Assembly (NCBI GenBank): GCA_021613535.1 | Contig: CP075493.1 | Coordinates: 13,144,001-13,208,000, forward strand | Direction: 5' to 3' | From: Adineta vaga | Taxonomy: Eukaryota; Rotifera | DNA length: 64,000 nucleotides | In this document: positions 9,312-20,394 of the stretch, in pieces | How the letters are laid out: the number at the start of each line of letters is the position of its first letter | Numbering within the stretch: the first letter of the stretch is position 1 | Made by a program: the position numbers and the translations under genes | The notes under the pieces: generated by a model | Database searches by the model: none | Seen by the model: the letters and a program-made list of their open reading frames with translations, nothing else | What the model was told of the DNA's origin: nothing

Positions 9312-11039
9312 ATGTTTAACAAACGAAGCATTATGAAATTGGAAAATTTACCAAATGAAATATTCATACATTGTTTTGAATATCTCAATGCTTCGGACAT
9401 ATTCTATGCATTCGAACAACTAAATCCTCGATTTTATCGATTGATTCGAACAATTCCATTGCGTCTTAATTTTCAAGACATTCACAAATCAATCTTTGAT
9501 CGATTTTGTGAGAAAATGATAGATTATACAGAAATTCAACAACAAATCTATTCATTAAAACTATCAAATGAACAAACACATGGACAAATTCAAGCATTCT
9601 TCATGTGTTTCTCATTGGTTCAATTCACTCAACTTCGATCATTAACTTTGATTGAGATTCAAGAGCAGAATGTCGAACAATTATCATCATTATTACCATT
9701 ACTAACACAACTAACATGCATTCGATTGATTCATTCTGTAGATGCTTATGATCTTTTTCGTTACCTTCCGAAATGTAAATTAAACACACTATCATCTCAA
9801 GAAATTATACCACTGACAAAGTTGTCTGTAAAATTTTGTATGTTGAATGATATATATCGAATATTGCAGGATATGCCATTATTGCAATGTTTACATATTT
9901 CGAGATGTCTTCAGCATGAATCAATATCATCCATTGACATACATTGTCTTCGTGAACGTGTTAATCATCTAAAACACCTAGTTATGTCTGATTGTATAAT
10001 GATTAAGACGGATAATTTAATGGATGTCATTGCATACATGATCAATTTACGAAGTTTAACTGTTTTCGTAGATGGAAATTCCGATATAATTAATGCTTCT
10101 CGTTGGCAACAGTTAATCACATATTCATTACCACATTTAGCTGTGTTTCGATTTCGATTTGGTATCTTTGATCGAAATGAAATAGTTCAAAAGTATTACG
10201 ACTTTCAGAGTGATTTTTGGATCAAAGAACATCAATGGTACACAGAATGTTTATTAGACGATCAAACTAAATCATTCATTCTCACAGTTCCCTATCTAAA
10301 TAACAAACAACCAATGACGTTAAAGTGTGTTCGACACTTTAATATGTTAGTTGATCCTTCCAAGACGTTCAATAATGTTACAAATTTATGGTTACAAGGT
10401 GAAGAAGTCATGATATCGAATAACTTTTATTTTCCACATATCACATCATTAATTATTGCTTCTCTACCTAAACTTGTTGATGAAAGTGATGAACAAAAAT
10501 TCATCATAGCTCTGAGAAGAACAATGGATATGTCACATCTCAAACATTTAAAACTTCCACTAGGTTGTCAAGTAAGAAGATCAAGAATTTTGTTAGAAAT
10601 TTTCAAACAAGCATCACGCTTAATATCACTTGATATTTTCAAATGTGCTATTGATATGCTGAAAAGTAATAAGCAAATATGTCGATATACAAGTGAAATG
10701 ATTAGAAAATTACAATATCATAGATGTTTCCAGCATTGTATACACGATGTGTCTTTTAATGTGAATTTAGTCCGTGAAATATTTCCAAATATTGAGCAAT
10801 TGATTTGTAAGGTGCAGGAACCAGTGGAATGTTTATTATTATTGAATAATTTACCCAAACTATCAAGATTAAGCGTTGTTTTTCTTTACAAAAATGACCT
10901 GAGTCCTTTCAATGCGATGAAAGAAGAATTATCAAAATTGAAGAACATCTGTTTCTACGAGAACATACAACAACGTCATGGCATTATAAAGATGGTAACA
11001 TTTGGCTTTTGGGTTGATCGTGATAACATGACTTCATAA
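9312..11039 (+). CDS. F-box protein with LRR-like C-terminal region
   Basis: Single-exon frame of 575 residues. The first ~50 residues form an F-box (LENLPNEIFIHCFEYLNASD, then LNPRFYRLI), which in this family binds Skp1 and recruits targets to an SCF ubiquitin ligase. The remainder has irregular leucine-rich segments (for example LTCIRLIHS, LRSLTVFVD, LISLDIFKC) typical of bdelloid F-box proteins. No signal peptide or membrane segment. The start is well placed, with the F-box immediately after the ATG. A decayed copy of its 5' end lies at 20395-20612, and a second intact F-box gene of different sequence lies at 21018. Target unknown. Confidence 0.8.
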   Translation: MFNKRSIMKLENLPNEIFIHCFEYLNASDIFYAFEQLNPRFYRLIRTIPLRLNFQDIHKSIFDRFCEKMIDYTEIQQQIYSLKLSNEQTHGQIQAFFMCFSLVQFTQLRSLTLIEIQEQNVEQLSSLLPLLTQLTCIRLIHSVDAYDLFRYLPKCKLNTLSSQEIIPLTKLSVKFCMLNDIYRILQDMPLLQCLHISRCLQHESISSIDIHCLRERVNHLKHLVMSDCIMIKTDNLMDVIAYMINLRSLTVFVDGNSDIINASRWQQLITYSLPHLAVFRFRFGIFDRNEIVQKYYDFQSDFWIKEHQWYTECLLDDQTKSFILTVPYLNNKQPMTLKCVRHFNMLVDPSKTFNNVTNLWLQGEEVMISNNFYFPHITSLIIASLPKLVDESDEQKFIIALRRTMDMSHLKHLKLPLGCQVRRSRILLEIFKQASRLISLDIFKCAIDMLKSNKQICRYTSEMIRKLQYHRCFQHCIHDVSFNVNLVREIFPNIEQLICKVQEPVECLLLLNNLPKLSRLSVVFLYKNDLSPFNAMKEELSKLKNICFYENIQQRHGIIKMVTFGFWVDRDNMTS

Positions 11040-11383
11040 ATATATATAGTTCCATCCATATCGAACTGTGTGCATGTTCTGAATAATCGAGTTTTACATG
11101 TATGGAACGATCAGATTATAGTTAGCATTTCATAATTATCATATAAAACATAGAAAGATATTATGATTTTCAACAAAGCTAATGACGCACTACATCAGAT
11201 GTTGTTGTTTTAAGTTAAATAGAATTTTATTCATATCTGGATCGGAATGTGCGTCATAAATTTTAGAAACACATTATCAGGAGTTATGAGACGGAAATTC
11301 TGAAATCCGTTGCAAATTTTTAGTTAGATAGAACACATTCTGTTCCACTAAATCTCATCATAAAAGAATTAAATTCATGAAAT
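11040..11383. other. Intergenic spacer
   Basis: AT-rich, no open frame of note. It separates the F-box gene from the large receptor gene. Confidence 0.5.
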
Positions 11384-14300
11384 ATGAAGAACCTATCTTT
11401 ACTGATATTTTTCATATTATTCTATGTTTGCAATACTGGATATTCTATATATCATTCTGATGAATTATCATCAATGAACTATGGTTTTGATTGTCTTTAT
11501 GCTTATTTAACAGATGATGAAGAAAACCGTGATATTTCTTCTGACGTAACTTATCATCTGATTCCTTATTGTCGAAGATTAATTGATAATGAAGAGCAAG
11601 ATCAAGATCCATCGATTTCCTTAGATGATGTATATAAAAGTATAACATTTGAAGATTTATATAAATCTGATGTGACAAGCGAACAATTACTGAATTGGAA
11701 AGCACCAATTGATCTAGTCGAAAATTATATAATAAATCATACAGATCCAATGAAAATGTTTTATAATTGTACCTTACCATGGTTTGGTTCAACATGTCAA
11801 TACAGTTTTGATAATAAATTATCACTATCATTTGGTGAGATTGTTCGATTAAATTTTATTACACGCATAGAACTTTCCGAAGACTTGCCGTCTTCATTCA
11901 ATATTGGTACATGTTATCGATTTTTAACTAATTGTCAATATAAACATGCATTGATGTGTCTTGATTGGCGCGAAATTTGTGATGGAAAATGGGATTGTAG
12001 TAATGGAGAAGATGAAGAATATTGTCGAATATTGGAAATAAATCAATGTTTAGATGGTAATTATCGATGTCATTACAGTGGAGAATGTTTACCAACAACG
12101 TTTGTACGAGATAAACGTAATAATGTCGAGTGTCTCGATGGTACAGACGAAACAGATTATAATATAGAACAAAGGAATACTTTTGGAGCTTTATGTTATA
12201 GAGTTCCAACATTTCGATGTGAAGAAAGAACCAATCGATTTCCATATTCTTTTCAATGTGGTGATGGGCAATATATACCTCCTGAAGAATTTACGAGGCC
12301 TGATATATTCTGTAACAATGGTCGGCATATACAATTAGTATTCTCAGAAAAATCTTCATATTTATATATTCCACAAGAAATCATTGCAGGAATATCTCAA
12401 CCCACATTAAACTCAATTATAGACATTTTAAATCGAACATTAGCAAATTCGAACACGATCTACTCATTGATCTTTTGTGCATCTACTAACAAAGAATGCT
12501 TATCCAAATGGTATTTTAAAGTTGAATTATTTAATGTAAATCCTATATTTCATTTTATTTATCTACCCAATAGTCTAATTGAAGATGCTTTATTTTCTGA
12601 AAAACCTGATTTTATTTGTTTCGATAAAAAAAGTTGTCCTGGATTGATTCAATATGCAACAGATATCGGATTAACAAATGGACTTGTTTGTTGTCGTTCT
12701 ACTAAAATAACTAACGAATCATTGTCCAGTAAAAGAGAAGTACTCGAAGCTATGGACAAATTATTTCATCGCTGTGTAACGACTGGTAATGAAGAATCAT
12801 GTTCTCATTCATCTCTATTTCATTGTCCGTTCTCAATGAAATGTATTTCAAAACATCGTCTCGTTAATGGTATTTCCGATTGCTATTACAACGAAGATGA
12901 AATATTTCCTGCTTGTCAATTGAATGATTCACAACGGTTTATTTGTAAATCTGAACCAAATAAATGTTTATCACCAATAACATTACAAAATGGAAAAAAT
13001 GAATGCAAAGATAAGGAAGATGAAATGAATGAAATTCAACAAAATATCTTCAATGGATATATACCTATGGGTCTTGTGTGTGATGGTAATAAGCATATAT
13101 TATTATCGAAAGCAAATGAAACAGATGAAACAAATTGCCAATTTTGGCCATGTAATAATCCTTATACTCGATGTAATAGTTATCGGAATTGTGATGATAG
13201 TTCCGATGAATTGAATTGTCCTCAAATGAGCTATACATTGAGTGATGGTCAATGTCTTAAAACAGTATCGACAGATCTCTTCTGTGAACATACAATGCAT
13301 ATATTGGAAAAATATTTTCAAATTACCATCTTGTATACTGAAAATAATAATTCTTTGTATAACATGACAGATATTAGTACTGCAAAGTGTTTCACAGTGG
13401 CGAATTGTCTTTCTCTACGTCAAGTATGCCAATTTTTCTTAAACAATCTACCGACTCTCTATTTATGTGATGTAGACAATGTAAAATATTGTGTTTGGGA
13501 GCATCTTTATTGGATATCGATCATTCGAACAAACATATGTCCTTTTCGTTTAGACGTTACTGATGATGCTGAACGAACAGGAATGTTTTTGACATCATTA
13601 CAATTGGGTTATTTTCCATCTACATCAATACTATGGTCTAATAAAACAAATTCAAAAATTGAAAAACCAACAAATATTAAACCACCGAAGAAAAGTGAAG
13701 AAAATTGGTATTGTAATCGAGGAATTGTCGTTCGGTTTAACAATGTTAAAACAAAAAAATGTTTATGTCCACCAAGTTACTTCGGTGATCGATGTCACTT
13801 GCAAAATCAACGTATTAGTTTAACACTTCAATTCGAATATCGTACAGATATTTACATGAATACAATTTTTCAAATTATTATCATGCTTATCGATGAACAA
13901 AGACAAATAATACCTTATTATGAACAAATTACATATGTACCAAAAAATGATTGCGGTAGAAAATACAATATTTATTTACTCTATCCAACTAAACCAAAGA
14001 ATCTTTCGGCGAACTATTCAATACATATTGATTTATATAATAAAATCTCCCTAACATATCTAGCAAGTTGGCATCTATCGATACCATTTCAATTTCTACC
14101 TGTTAGTCGAATTGCAAGTCATTTGCTTCTACCAAATACATTAATGACTTCAAAAATATGTCCTTTATCTTGTGGTCAACATGGTCATTGTATTGAATAT
14201 ATCAATAAAAATTTCTCATATTTTTGTCGATGTAATCGAGGATATTCTGGTTTATTATGTGATATTCAACATCATTGTTCTTGTTCATCAGATTCCATTT

Positions 14301-16087
14301 GTCTCTCACCATCGATCTGTATTTGTCCATTGAATAAATTTGGTTCAAAATGTTATTTAAATCATTCGAGTTGTCAAATAAATCCTTGTCAAAATAATGG
14401 TCTATGTGCACCTGTTGATGATCGTATTGGATTAGATAAATTTATTTGTTTATGTAAAGAAAATTTCTATGGATTAACATGTGAATATTATAAGAATCGT
14501 ATTGATATTGAATTTGATAATGATGAAATCAATCTTATGCCATTTATCTATGTTCATTTTATTACAATCAATGAAATTTATGATCATCAACATACAACAG
14601 CTTTAAAAAAGATTCGTATTGGACAAAATATCATTACAATCTATATTAGACATGCATTTCATATTGTATTTATTGAATTAATTGATCATACGTATTATTT
14701 AGTAGTTTTACGAGAGAAATTTATTGAATCGGAACATATTCGAACGAAGGTAATATCAAATCATCGATGTTTAAAGATACATGAATTAATGAATATTACT
14801 TTTTTAAACTCTTCATTTCTACATCGAGTTAAATATTATCCATCATTATGTCAACAAAATTCAAATCTCATGTGTTTTTATGATGAAAGACATATGTGTG
14901 TATGTGATGTCAATCGTTTTTCCAATTGTTTTACATTTAATACTTCATTATCGTATAATTGTCGTGGTGAAAATACATGTGAACATAATGGTCTATGTTT
15001 TCAAGATAATCCAACATGTCCGATACAATCAGTCTGCGCATGTCCCGAATGTTACTATGGTACGAAATGTCAGTTTTCAACGAAAAGTTTCGTTTTTTCA
15101 CTTGATTCAATTCTTGGTTATCATATTCAACAGAATATTTCCATAAATCAACAATTATTTATTATTAAAATAAATCTTTTTATTGTAACATTGATGTTAC
15201 TATTTGGTTTAATCAATAGTGTATTATCAATTGTTACATTTCGTAATAAAAAAATCAATAATATTGGTTGTGGTGTTTATCTTTTAGTTTCATCATGGAA
15301 TTCTTTATTTTTAATTATTTTATTCTATTGGAAATTTTGGCATTTAATTCTATCACAAATGTTAGTTTTAACGAATCGATGGTATTTGAAAATGAATTGT
15401 ATTTTATTAGATATGATTATTAATGTTTTCATTTCAACAAATGATTGGCTTTATGGATGTGTTGCTATTGAACGAGTAGTTACTGTGTATCAAGGTGTGA
15501 AATTTAATCAAATTAAAAGTAAAAAAACAGCAAAATGGATTAGTGTATGTATATTTCTTCTGACAATTTTAACGCATATTCAAGATCCTGTTCATCGTGG
15601 TTTAAATAATGATATTGATAATGATGAACAACGAACTTGGTGTATTGTTCAATATTCTTCATCACTCAACATATTCAATATTTTCATAATTCTTTTTCAT
15701 TTTCTTACACCTTTTTTAATTAATTTAATATCAACATTTCTTATTATTATCTTGATGGCACGTACTCGTTCAATTGCTCAACCTCGATCGACATTTAAAG
15801 AACATGCACGACAACAATTTCATCAATATAAACACCATTTAATTGCCCTATGTGTATTATTATTATTAAGTTTACCACGTCTGATTATTTCATTTATTAG
15901 TGGATGTATGAAATCATCAAGAGTGCCATGGTTGTTTCTTCTTGGCTATTTCATGTCCTTTATACCATCAATGATGACATTTTTTGTATTTGTATTAACA
16001 GCAAAAAGATATAAAGAAGAATTTAATTTAATTGTACAACATACAATTCGACGAATTCGTAGACGATTTCTTCAAAGAAGATTATAA
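11384..16087 (+). CDS. Large LDLa/EGF ectodomain seven-transmembrane receptor
   Basis: One uninterrupted exon of 1,567 codons. A signal peptide (LLIFFILFYVCNTGYS) opens it. LDL-receptor class A modules follow: CDWREICDGKWDC..GEDEEYC-type sequence at ~190-212, further Cys/Asp-rich LDLa-like modules to ~600, one ending NCDDSSDELNC. EGF-type modules follow (CLCPPSYFGDRC at ~800; a cluster at ~925-1040; another at ~1190-1230, CACPECYYGTKC). From ~1255 to 1550 there are seven hydrophobic segments, with TM3 ending GCVAIERVV, a rhodopsin-like E/DRY variant. It resembles LDLa-bearing GPCRs (relaxin-receptor-like in idea, not in sequence) and should sense an extracellular ligand. The absence of introns over 4.7 kb is striking beside the 39-exon gene at 29.5 kb. 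Confidence 0.85.
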   Translation: MKNLSLLIFFILFYVCNTGYSIYHSDELSSMNYGFDCLYAYLTDDEENRDISSDVTYHLIPYCRRLIDNEEQDQDPSISLDDVYKSITFEDLYKSDVTSEQLLNWKAPIDLVENYIINHTDPMKMFYNCTLPWFGSTCQYSFDNKLSLSFGEIVRLNFITRIELSEDLPSSFNIGTCYRFLTNCQYKHALMCLDWREICDGKWDCSNGEDEEYCRILEINQCLDGNYRCHYSGECLPTTFVRDKRNNVECLDGTDETDYNIEQRNTFGALCYRVPTFRCEERTNRFPYSFQCGDGQYIPPEEFTRPDIFCNNGRHIQLVFSEKSSYLYIPQEIIAGISQPTLNSIIDILNRTLANSNTIYSLIFCASTNKECLSKWYFKVELFNVNPIFHFIYLPNSLIEDALFSEKPDFICFDKKSCPGLIQYATDIGLTNGLVCCRSTKITNESLSSKREVLEAMDKLFHRCVTTGNEESCSHSSLFHCPFSMKCISKHRLVNGISDCYYNEDEIFPACQLNDSQRFICKSEPNKCLSPITLQNGKNECKDKEDEMNEIQQNIFNGYIPMGLVCDGNKHILLSKANETDETNCQFWPCNNPYTRCNSYRNCDDSSDELNCPQMSYTLSDGQCLKTVSTDLFCEHTMHILEKYFQITILYTENNNSLYNMTDISTAKCFTVANCLSLRQVCQFFLNNLPTLYLCDVDNVKYCVWEHLYWISIIRTNICPFRLDVTDDAERTGMFLTSLQLGYFPSTSILWSNKTNSKIEKPTNIKPPKKSEENWYCNRGIVVRFNNVKTKKCLCPPSYFGDRCHLQNQRISLTLQFEYRTDIYMNTIFQIIIMLIDEQRQIIPYYEQITYVPKNDCGRKYNIYLLYPTKPKNLSANYSIHIDLYNKISLTYLASWHLSIPFQFLPVSRIASHLLLPNTLMTSKICPLSCGQHGHCIEYINKNFSYFCRCNRGYSGLLCDIQHHCSCSSDSICLSPSICICPLNKFGSKCYLNHSSCQINPCQNNGLCAPVDDRIGLDKFICLCKENFYGLTCEYYKNRIDIEFDNDEINLMPFIYVHFITINEIYDHQHTTALKKIRIGQNIITIYIRHAFHIVFIELIDHTYYLVVLREKFIESEHIRTKVISNHRCLKIHELMNITFLNSSFLHRVKYYPSLCQQNSNLMCFYDERHMCVCDVNRFSNCFTFNTSLSYNCRGENTCEHNGLCFQDNPTCPIQSVCACPECYYGTKCQFSTKSFVFSLDSILGYHIQQNISINQQLFIIKINLFIVTLMLLFGLINSVLSIVTFRNKKINNIGCGVYLLVSSWNSLFLIILFYWKFWHLILSQMLVLTNRWYLKMNCILLDMIINVFISTNDWLYGCVAIERVVTVYQGVKFNQIKSKKTAKWISVCIFLLTILTHIQDPVHRGLNNDIDNDEQRTWCIVQYSSSLNIFNIFIILFHFLTPFLINLISTFLIIILMARTRSIAQPRSTFKEHARQQFHQYKHHLIALCVLLLLSLPRLIISFISGCMKSSRVPWLFLLGYFMSFIPSMMTFFVFVLTAKRYKEEFNLIVQHTIRRIRRRFLQRRL

Positions 16088-16248
16088 AAGATCGGCATAA
16101 ATATACTTTTTTTGTTTAGTTAGAAATCTCTTATCTTTTTATCAGTATAAAATAAAGTCGTAATTAAATATGTCTTTGTGTAGTTATTTATTAAGAGAGA
16201 AAAAGCAGAGATGAGACTTAATTATATCGAATTTTCTCTTTAATTTCA

Positions 16249-16430
16249 TTATGCTTCTGACTGTGAAAAGAATGATAAGTAAGACGATGTAAAATTGGCG
16301 TGAAAGGAAAAGGAACAATAATTGCCGGCGAAAATCATCTAAATCAGTTAAGTAATTCACACGGATTGTTTGTAGAAATGATCAAGAAAATCGGACGAAT
16401 GAACTGAATAATCCTATGGATTTATTGCAT
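16249..16430 (+). pseudogene. NHL-repeat gene relic
   Basis: About 80 bases from 16249 match the NHL blade at 6918-7000 (and its twin at 8687) nearly base for base, including TTCTGACTGTGAAAAGAATG, but carry frame-breaking changes (GAAGTGAGA has become GATAAGTAAG). After an internal deletion, the relic resumes with sequence matching the penultimate and last blades (AATCATCTAAATCAGTTA, GGATTGTTTGT, then AATCGGACGAATGAACTG). Not translatable. Confidence 0.8.
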
Positions 16431-16569
16431 CAAAACTTTTCAAATATGATTATAGTATTGACTTCTGCATGGCTAAAATGGAAGTTTTCCTTCATCATTA
16501 GCATAACCTATTTTCATCAACATGATATTGAAAAAACTCTCAGTTCGTAAGAATCATTATAGAAGATTG

Positions 16570-18864
16570 TTATGTAAGTTGTAGGAATTGATTTCCTTTA
16601 TTGATTGCATCTAAATCGTTTTGTGTTTTACCACCATGTTGATTAAGATAGGTTTCTAATTCATTTTTTCGTTTAGAAATTGTTTCTTCAAATGTCTTTT
16701 TTCGTTTGTCTGCTAATGCTTGTACTTTTTCTTGAGCTTCTTCAGTATCCTTCAATAACTTTTGTACAGCTTGTTTTCGTTCTTGATCTGTTTGCATGCC
16801 AAACATTCTTGCTAATCCACTTAACTTATCCATCATAAATTCATTTGAAATATCTACATAGGTACGAGACATTACGTAAAGAATAAAAGTTTGCCGATGA
16901 ATATCCATTGCTTGTCCTTTGAGTAAATCAATGTAGAATAGTCGTTCCGATGGCGTAATATCATCGAGAGATGAAACTTCTTTCATACGATCAACAAATG
17001 GTACTAGAGTTTCCTTTACAGCGATTTGAGTACGAACGGAAATTTCAGAGAAAAATTGAACTAGTTGTCCCCATTGAACTCGAATGTTACCCAGTAGTAA
17101 GATAGCTTCACGTAAAAGATCAATAATTTGTTCATAATTAATCTTTGTCATATCAAGTTGTGAAATTTTAATCATCAAATCTTTCATCTTATTTTCCTGT
17201 TCCAACATTTGTTGAAATAATGCATCTGAACGTTGTTCAGCTTGTTGAAGACGTTGTAATGTTACGGTAACTTTGAATTTTTCATTATCATAATTGCCGA
17301 CATTTGATGAAGAAGGTGATTGTTTTTGTTGTTCTCCGCCCTGTGGTATTGTATCTTCAGCATCGACTTTCGTCGAATTCATTGATTTAGCCGCAACTAA
17401 CGGTTTCAATTGCTCAAGCGAAGTTGTTAGTAGACTGGTAATGTTACTAGCATCTTTCAAATTTGTTACATCGGCAACTGTTTGTAAAATACTATCGACT
17501 TTTTTCGTTAGTTCACTATCATCTTTGACGGTATTCATTATTTTTTTCATTGCATTAAAACCGACTTTATATGACCCAAAATTTTTAGTCAATGATTCAA
17601 TATTTCCATCGGCATTATTTGTTACAGTTTTTAACATTGAATTCGCCTGGTCTGATAACATATTTGCAACAGCCATTGATTGACTTGAAACAATCTTATT
17701 GCTCAAACTGGGAAGAGTATTACTGCCAGAATTGCCAACAGATGCCGCTCCTGCTGCAGCTGCTCCTGCTGGTCCTCCAACAAAAGCACCTACCAAAATT
17801 GGTGCAATATCATCGACCAAATCAACAATTGCTTGTGCAAAATTCTGTAAGATTTTTTCCCAACCAGTTGGCAGATCCTTCAATGCTTTTGTATATGCTG
17901 ATTGTGCTTGTCTTATTTTTTCTTGTGCTTCATTGTACTGTTTTTGGACTTTTTCAATGATCTGTGCTTGATATTGTTGAGCTACACGTGACGCATTAAG
18001 TTCCATTTCAACTTCTTGAACCTTCTGCATATGTACACCTTGTGTTAAAACTGTTATTTCAATGACTTCACCTAATAATTGCATAACATTTATAAATGCA
18101 TCATGTGTATCAGAAGCCAATTTAGAACATTCTTTTCCAATCCGATCGATGTTATTTAATGATGGTATTAAGAGTCTTTCAAGAAGTCTTGGCGAAGATT
18201 GTACTAAGATTTGAAATGAAGTTTTTACATGTTTTGGAATTTGTGCCATGTACAATTGAATTGTGTTCATTGAACTGTGTGCCTTGTTGAAAGCTTCCCA
18301 GCCATCATTAGAAATTTGAATTAGAGTAGCACGATAGGATTGTGGATGACGAATATATTTGAATTTGTAATCATTCACACTGTCCTTGAAAGAAAAGTCG
18401 ATTTTAGTAGAAAGGACAATGAGTTGCCCGAGAATATTGATAGCAACAGGTCCAGCTGAGATAAACCGTTGCCAAGGATAATCAATACCGGTCTGACTTA
18501 GAATTTGTTCATCCATTTCCTGTTTGAATAAACTATCGATATTCGTCGATTCATTAGCTATGAAAAATAAAACTTAGTGGGAATGATACAACCATGTCTT
18601 TCTTACATGTTGAGCGACGGTTTCTATTGTTGATTGGCAATGTCAATGAATTATAAAATGGATTCAATGCAGGATCAGGTGGAAGAAAAACATCTCTCGA
18701 TAAAAGAAATGATTGATCCTTGTTATTACTGACGATTTCAGATGCAGAAATATGCAAATAGAAATTGAATAAAATGGATAGACATATGAAACCTAACGAT
18801 TTCTATTGAAATCAATTACAAAATGTGTAAAAAAAGACTCACCCTTGTGGAATAATAAATTCAT
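16570..18864 (-). CDS. Secreted coiled-coil protein with central hydrophobic Gly/Ala segment
   Basis: Three exons (18843-18864, 18607-18792, 16570-18557) join in phase to give 731 residues. The first exon pair creates a signal peptide (GFICLSILFNFYLHISA). The mature protein is almost wholly predicted helix, with long coiled coils at ~230-300 and ~475-520 and again near the C-terminus (Lys/Glu-rich). Around 315-345 a hydrophobic, Gly/Ala-rich stretch (ILVGAFVGGPAGAAAAGAA) interrupts the helices. Helix bundle, central hydrophobic hairpin, helix bundle is the layout of alpha-helical pore-forming proteins of the ClyA/Hbl type, but there is no sequence match I can claim. A TATA element lies at 18936-18946. 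The next gene upstream on the same strand is also a secreted coiled-coil protein, so the two may act together. Function unknown. Confidence 0.7.
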
Positions 18865-18935
18865 AGGTAGCTTTATTAATCTAAAAAGCAATAGAGAAGA
18901 GGTAATAAAAATCATTACGATTCCTTAAGTGTTCT

Positions 18936-18946
18936 CTTTATATAAA
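18936..18946 (-). promoter_or_regulatory. TATA box of coiled-coil gene
   Basis: TTTATATAAAG on the minus strand, about 75 bp upstream of the ATG at 18864. The spacing matches the TATA elements at 2434 and 26098 and supports the short signal-peptide exon. Confidence 0.5.
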
Positions 18947-18995
18947 GCAAAAAAAGAATAAATATGTATAAAGCTTTTTGAATAGGATGTTGTCT

Positions 18996-20123
18996 TTATT
19001 TCGTGCTATTACAATCGGCACGAGTTAGTAAGGTACTGAATGGCATTTGTGGTAAGGTATTGGCTAGTTGATCTAAACTCTGTTTTACTTGCGTCAACGT
19101 AGCATCACTAATGACATTGACAGATGTATTGACCAACACATTTCCTTTTGTTAATTCCGTATAAATTTCATTCAATGGACTAATCAGTAAATCGAAATTG
19201 ATCAAATTTGCAATCGTCGTGTAAAGAACAGATGATGCATCCCAAATTTTTGAAATATGATCGATAACCCGTTTTAAGTCATAATTGATTGTTGCTGTCG
19301 TATTTTGAACATTGTTAAGAATACTCAAAGCTGATTGTAATTCTTGTAATTGTGTTTGTAACTGTTTTAATGCTGCTTCTAAACTGGATTTCTGAGCTTG
19401 TAAAGACGAGAGTTGTTGACGAACATTATTGACTTGCTGTTGTGCACTTTGTAGCTGTTGTTCCGCATTATGACGTGCATCTTTAGCGTTATCAATTCCA
19501 CCCGAATTTACAACGCTACAAATTGGTTTTTCTATTACTTTATCGATTATCTTTCTTATCGGTTTAAATATTTTACCGATGAGACGTTTTCGTCGTCGTT
19601 TTCCACCTAGACAATTTCGGGCCTTATCAACCTTTTCTTGTGCAATCCGAAGAGCATTTTCAGCATTAGCCAAACCTTGTTGCTTGTCTCTCAGACCTTG
19701 TACAGCTGTATTTAACTGAGCTTGAACACCCTCAATTTCTATTGTTTTCTGTTGGATTTCACCTTGTTTACCAGTAATTTCTCCTTCTTTCGCACTAACA
19801 GCAGCAACAACATCGACAACCTTTTGATCGATTTCTACTCGAAGTTTTTGACTGTCATTAATGGCTTTATTCACTTCATTGTAGAAATTTTGTACAGCAC
19901 AAGTTAAATTCTGAACAAGCTGATTGACGGCGGTTTCATCGTATTTAGTGACATCGATCAAGAGTGGATTTAGAACATTTTCTTGTAGAATTGTATAGGC
20001 AGCTTTGTATGCTGGTACAACGGATTCTGACATTTTCGTTGCATACCATGTTTGGGTAATATCCTGGCATTGGATGATGATACCAATGGAAAATAAGAGT
20101 AGCGTTGTGAGAATAAATTTCAT
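18996..20123 (-). CDS. Secreted coiled-coil protein with basic cleavage-like site
   Basis: Single exon of 375 residues from the ATG at 20123; the 13 codons upstream begin at TTG and are not needed. A clear signal peptide opens it (FILTTLLLFSIGIIIQC). Two coiled-coil arms (~75-165 and ~215-275, Gln/Glu/Lys-rich) flank a central basic segment. That segment begins GGKRRRKRLIGKIF, a furin-like multibasic site, followed by an amphipathic cationic helix. Cysteines before and after (NCLGG and PICSVV) could keep the halves joined. The C-terminal half is helical with several N-glycosylation sites. No known family. Its neighbour (16570) shares the secreted, helix-hinge-helix organisation, so a cooperating pair is a reasonable guess, not a demonstrated fact. 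Confidence 0.7.
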   Translation of the reverse strand: MKFILTTLLLFSIGIIIQCQDITQTWYATKMSESVVPAYKAAYTILQENVLNPLLIDVTKYDETAVNQLVQNLTCAVQNFYNEVNKAINDSQKLRVEIDQKVVDVVAAVSAKEGEITGKQGEIQQKTIEIEGVQAQLNTAVQGLRDKQQGLANAENALRIAQEKVDKARNCLGGKRRRKRLIGKIFKPIRKIIDKVIEKPICSVVNSGGIDNAKDARHNAEQQLQSAQQQVNNVRQQLSSLQAQKSSLEAALKQLQTQLQELQSALSILNNVQNTTATINYDLKRVIDHISKIWDASSVLYTTIANLINFDLLISPLNEIYTELTKGNVLVNTSVNVISDATLTQVKQSLDQLANTLPQMPFSTLLTRADCNSTK

Positions 20124-20394
20124 TGTAATGATTGGTGCTCTATGAATGTCAATTGCTGACAATTTATAGATTTTTTAGTTATATATTTATATTTAAATTT
20201 GATTCAATTATCCTGATATTATTCCTGCTCATTTGCATCATATCCTCATTATTATTCTTGCATATTTTAAATAGATTAATGTGGTTAATTATTTTAGAAA
20301 TACTCTATTTTGTTATTTAAGTAGCGATGATAATACTTTTTTTTTCGGAGAAAAATATTGATTTTAGATACTATAAGTCAAAGATTTTGGCTCC
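20124..20394. other. Intergenic upstream of the coiled-coil gene
   Basis: AT-rich DNA upstream of the minus-strand ATG at 20123, with TATATATTTATA-like sequence near 20180. No coding sequence seen. Confidence 0.45.

Noticed and set aside
17294-17971. Three plus-strand frames of 90-129 codons
   Set aside because: They are antisense to the long coiled-coil exon and show only the mirror image of its repetitive codons.
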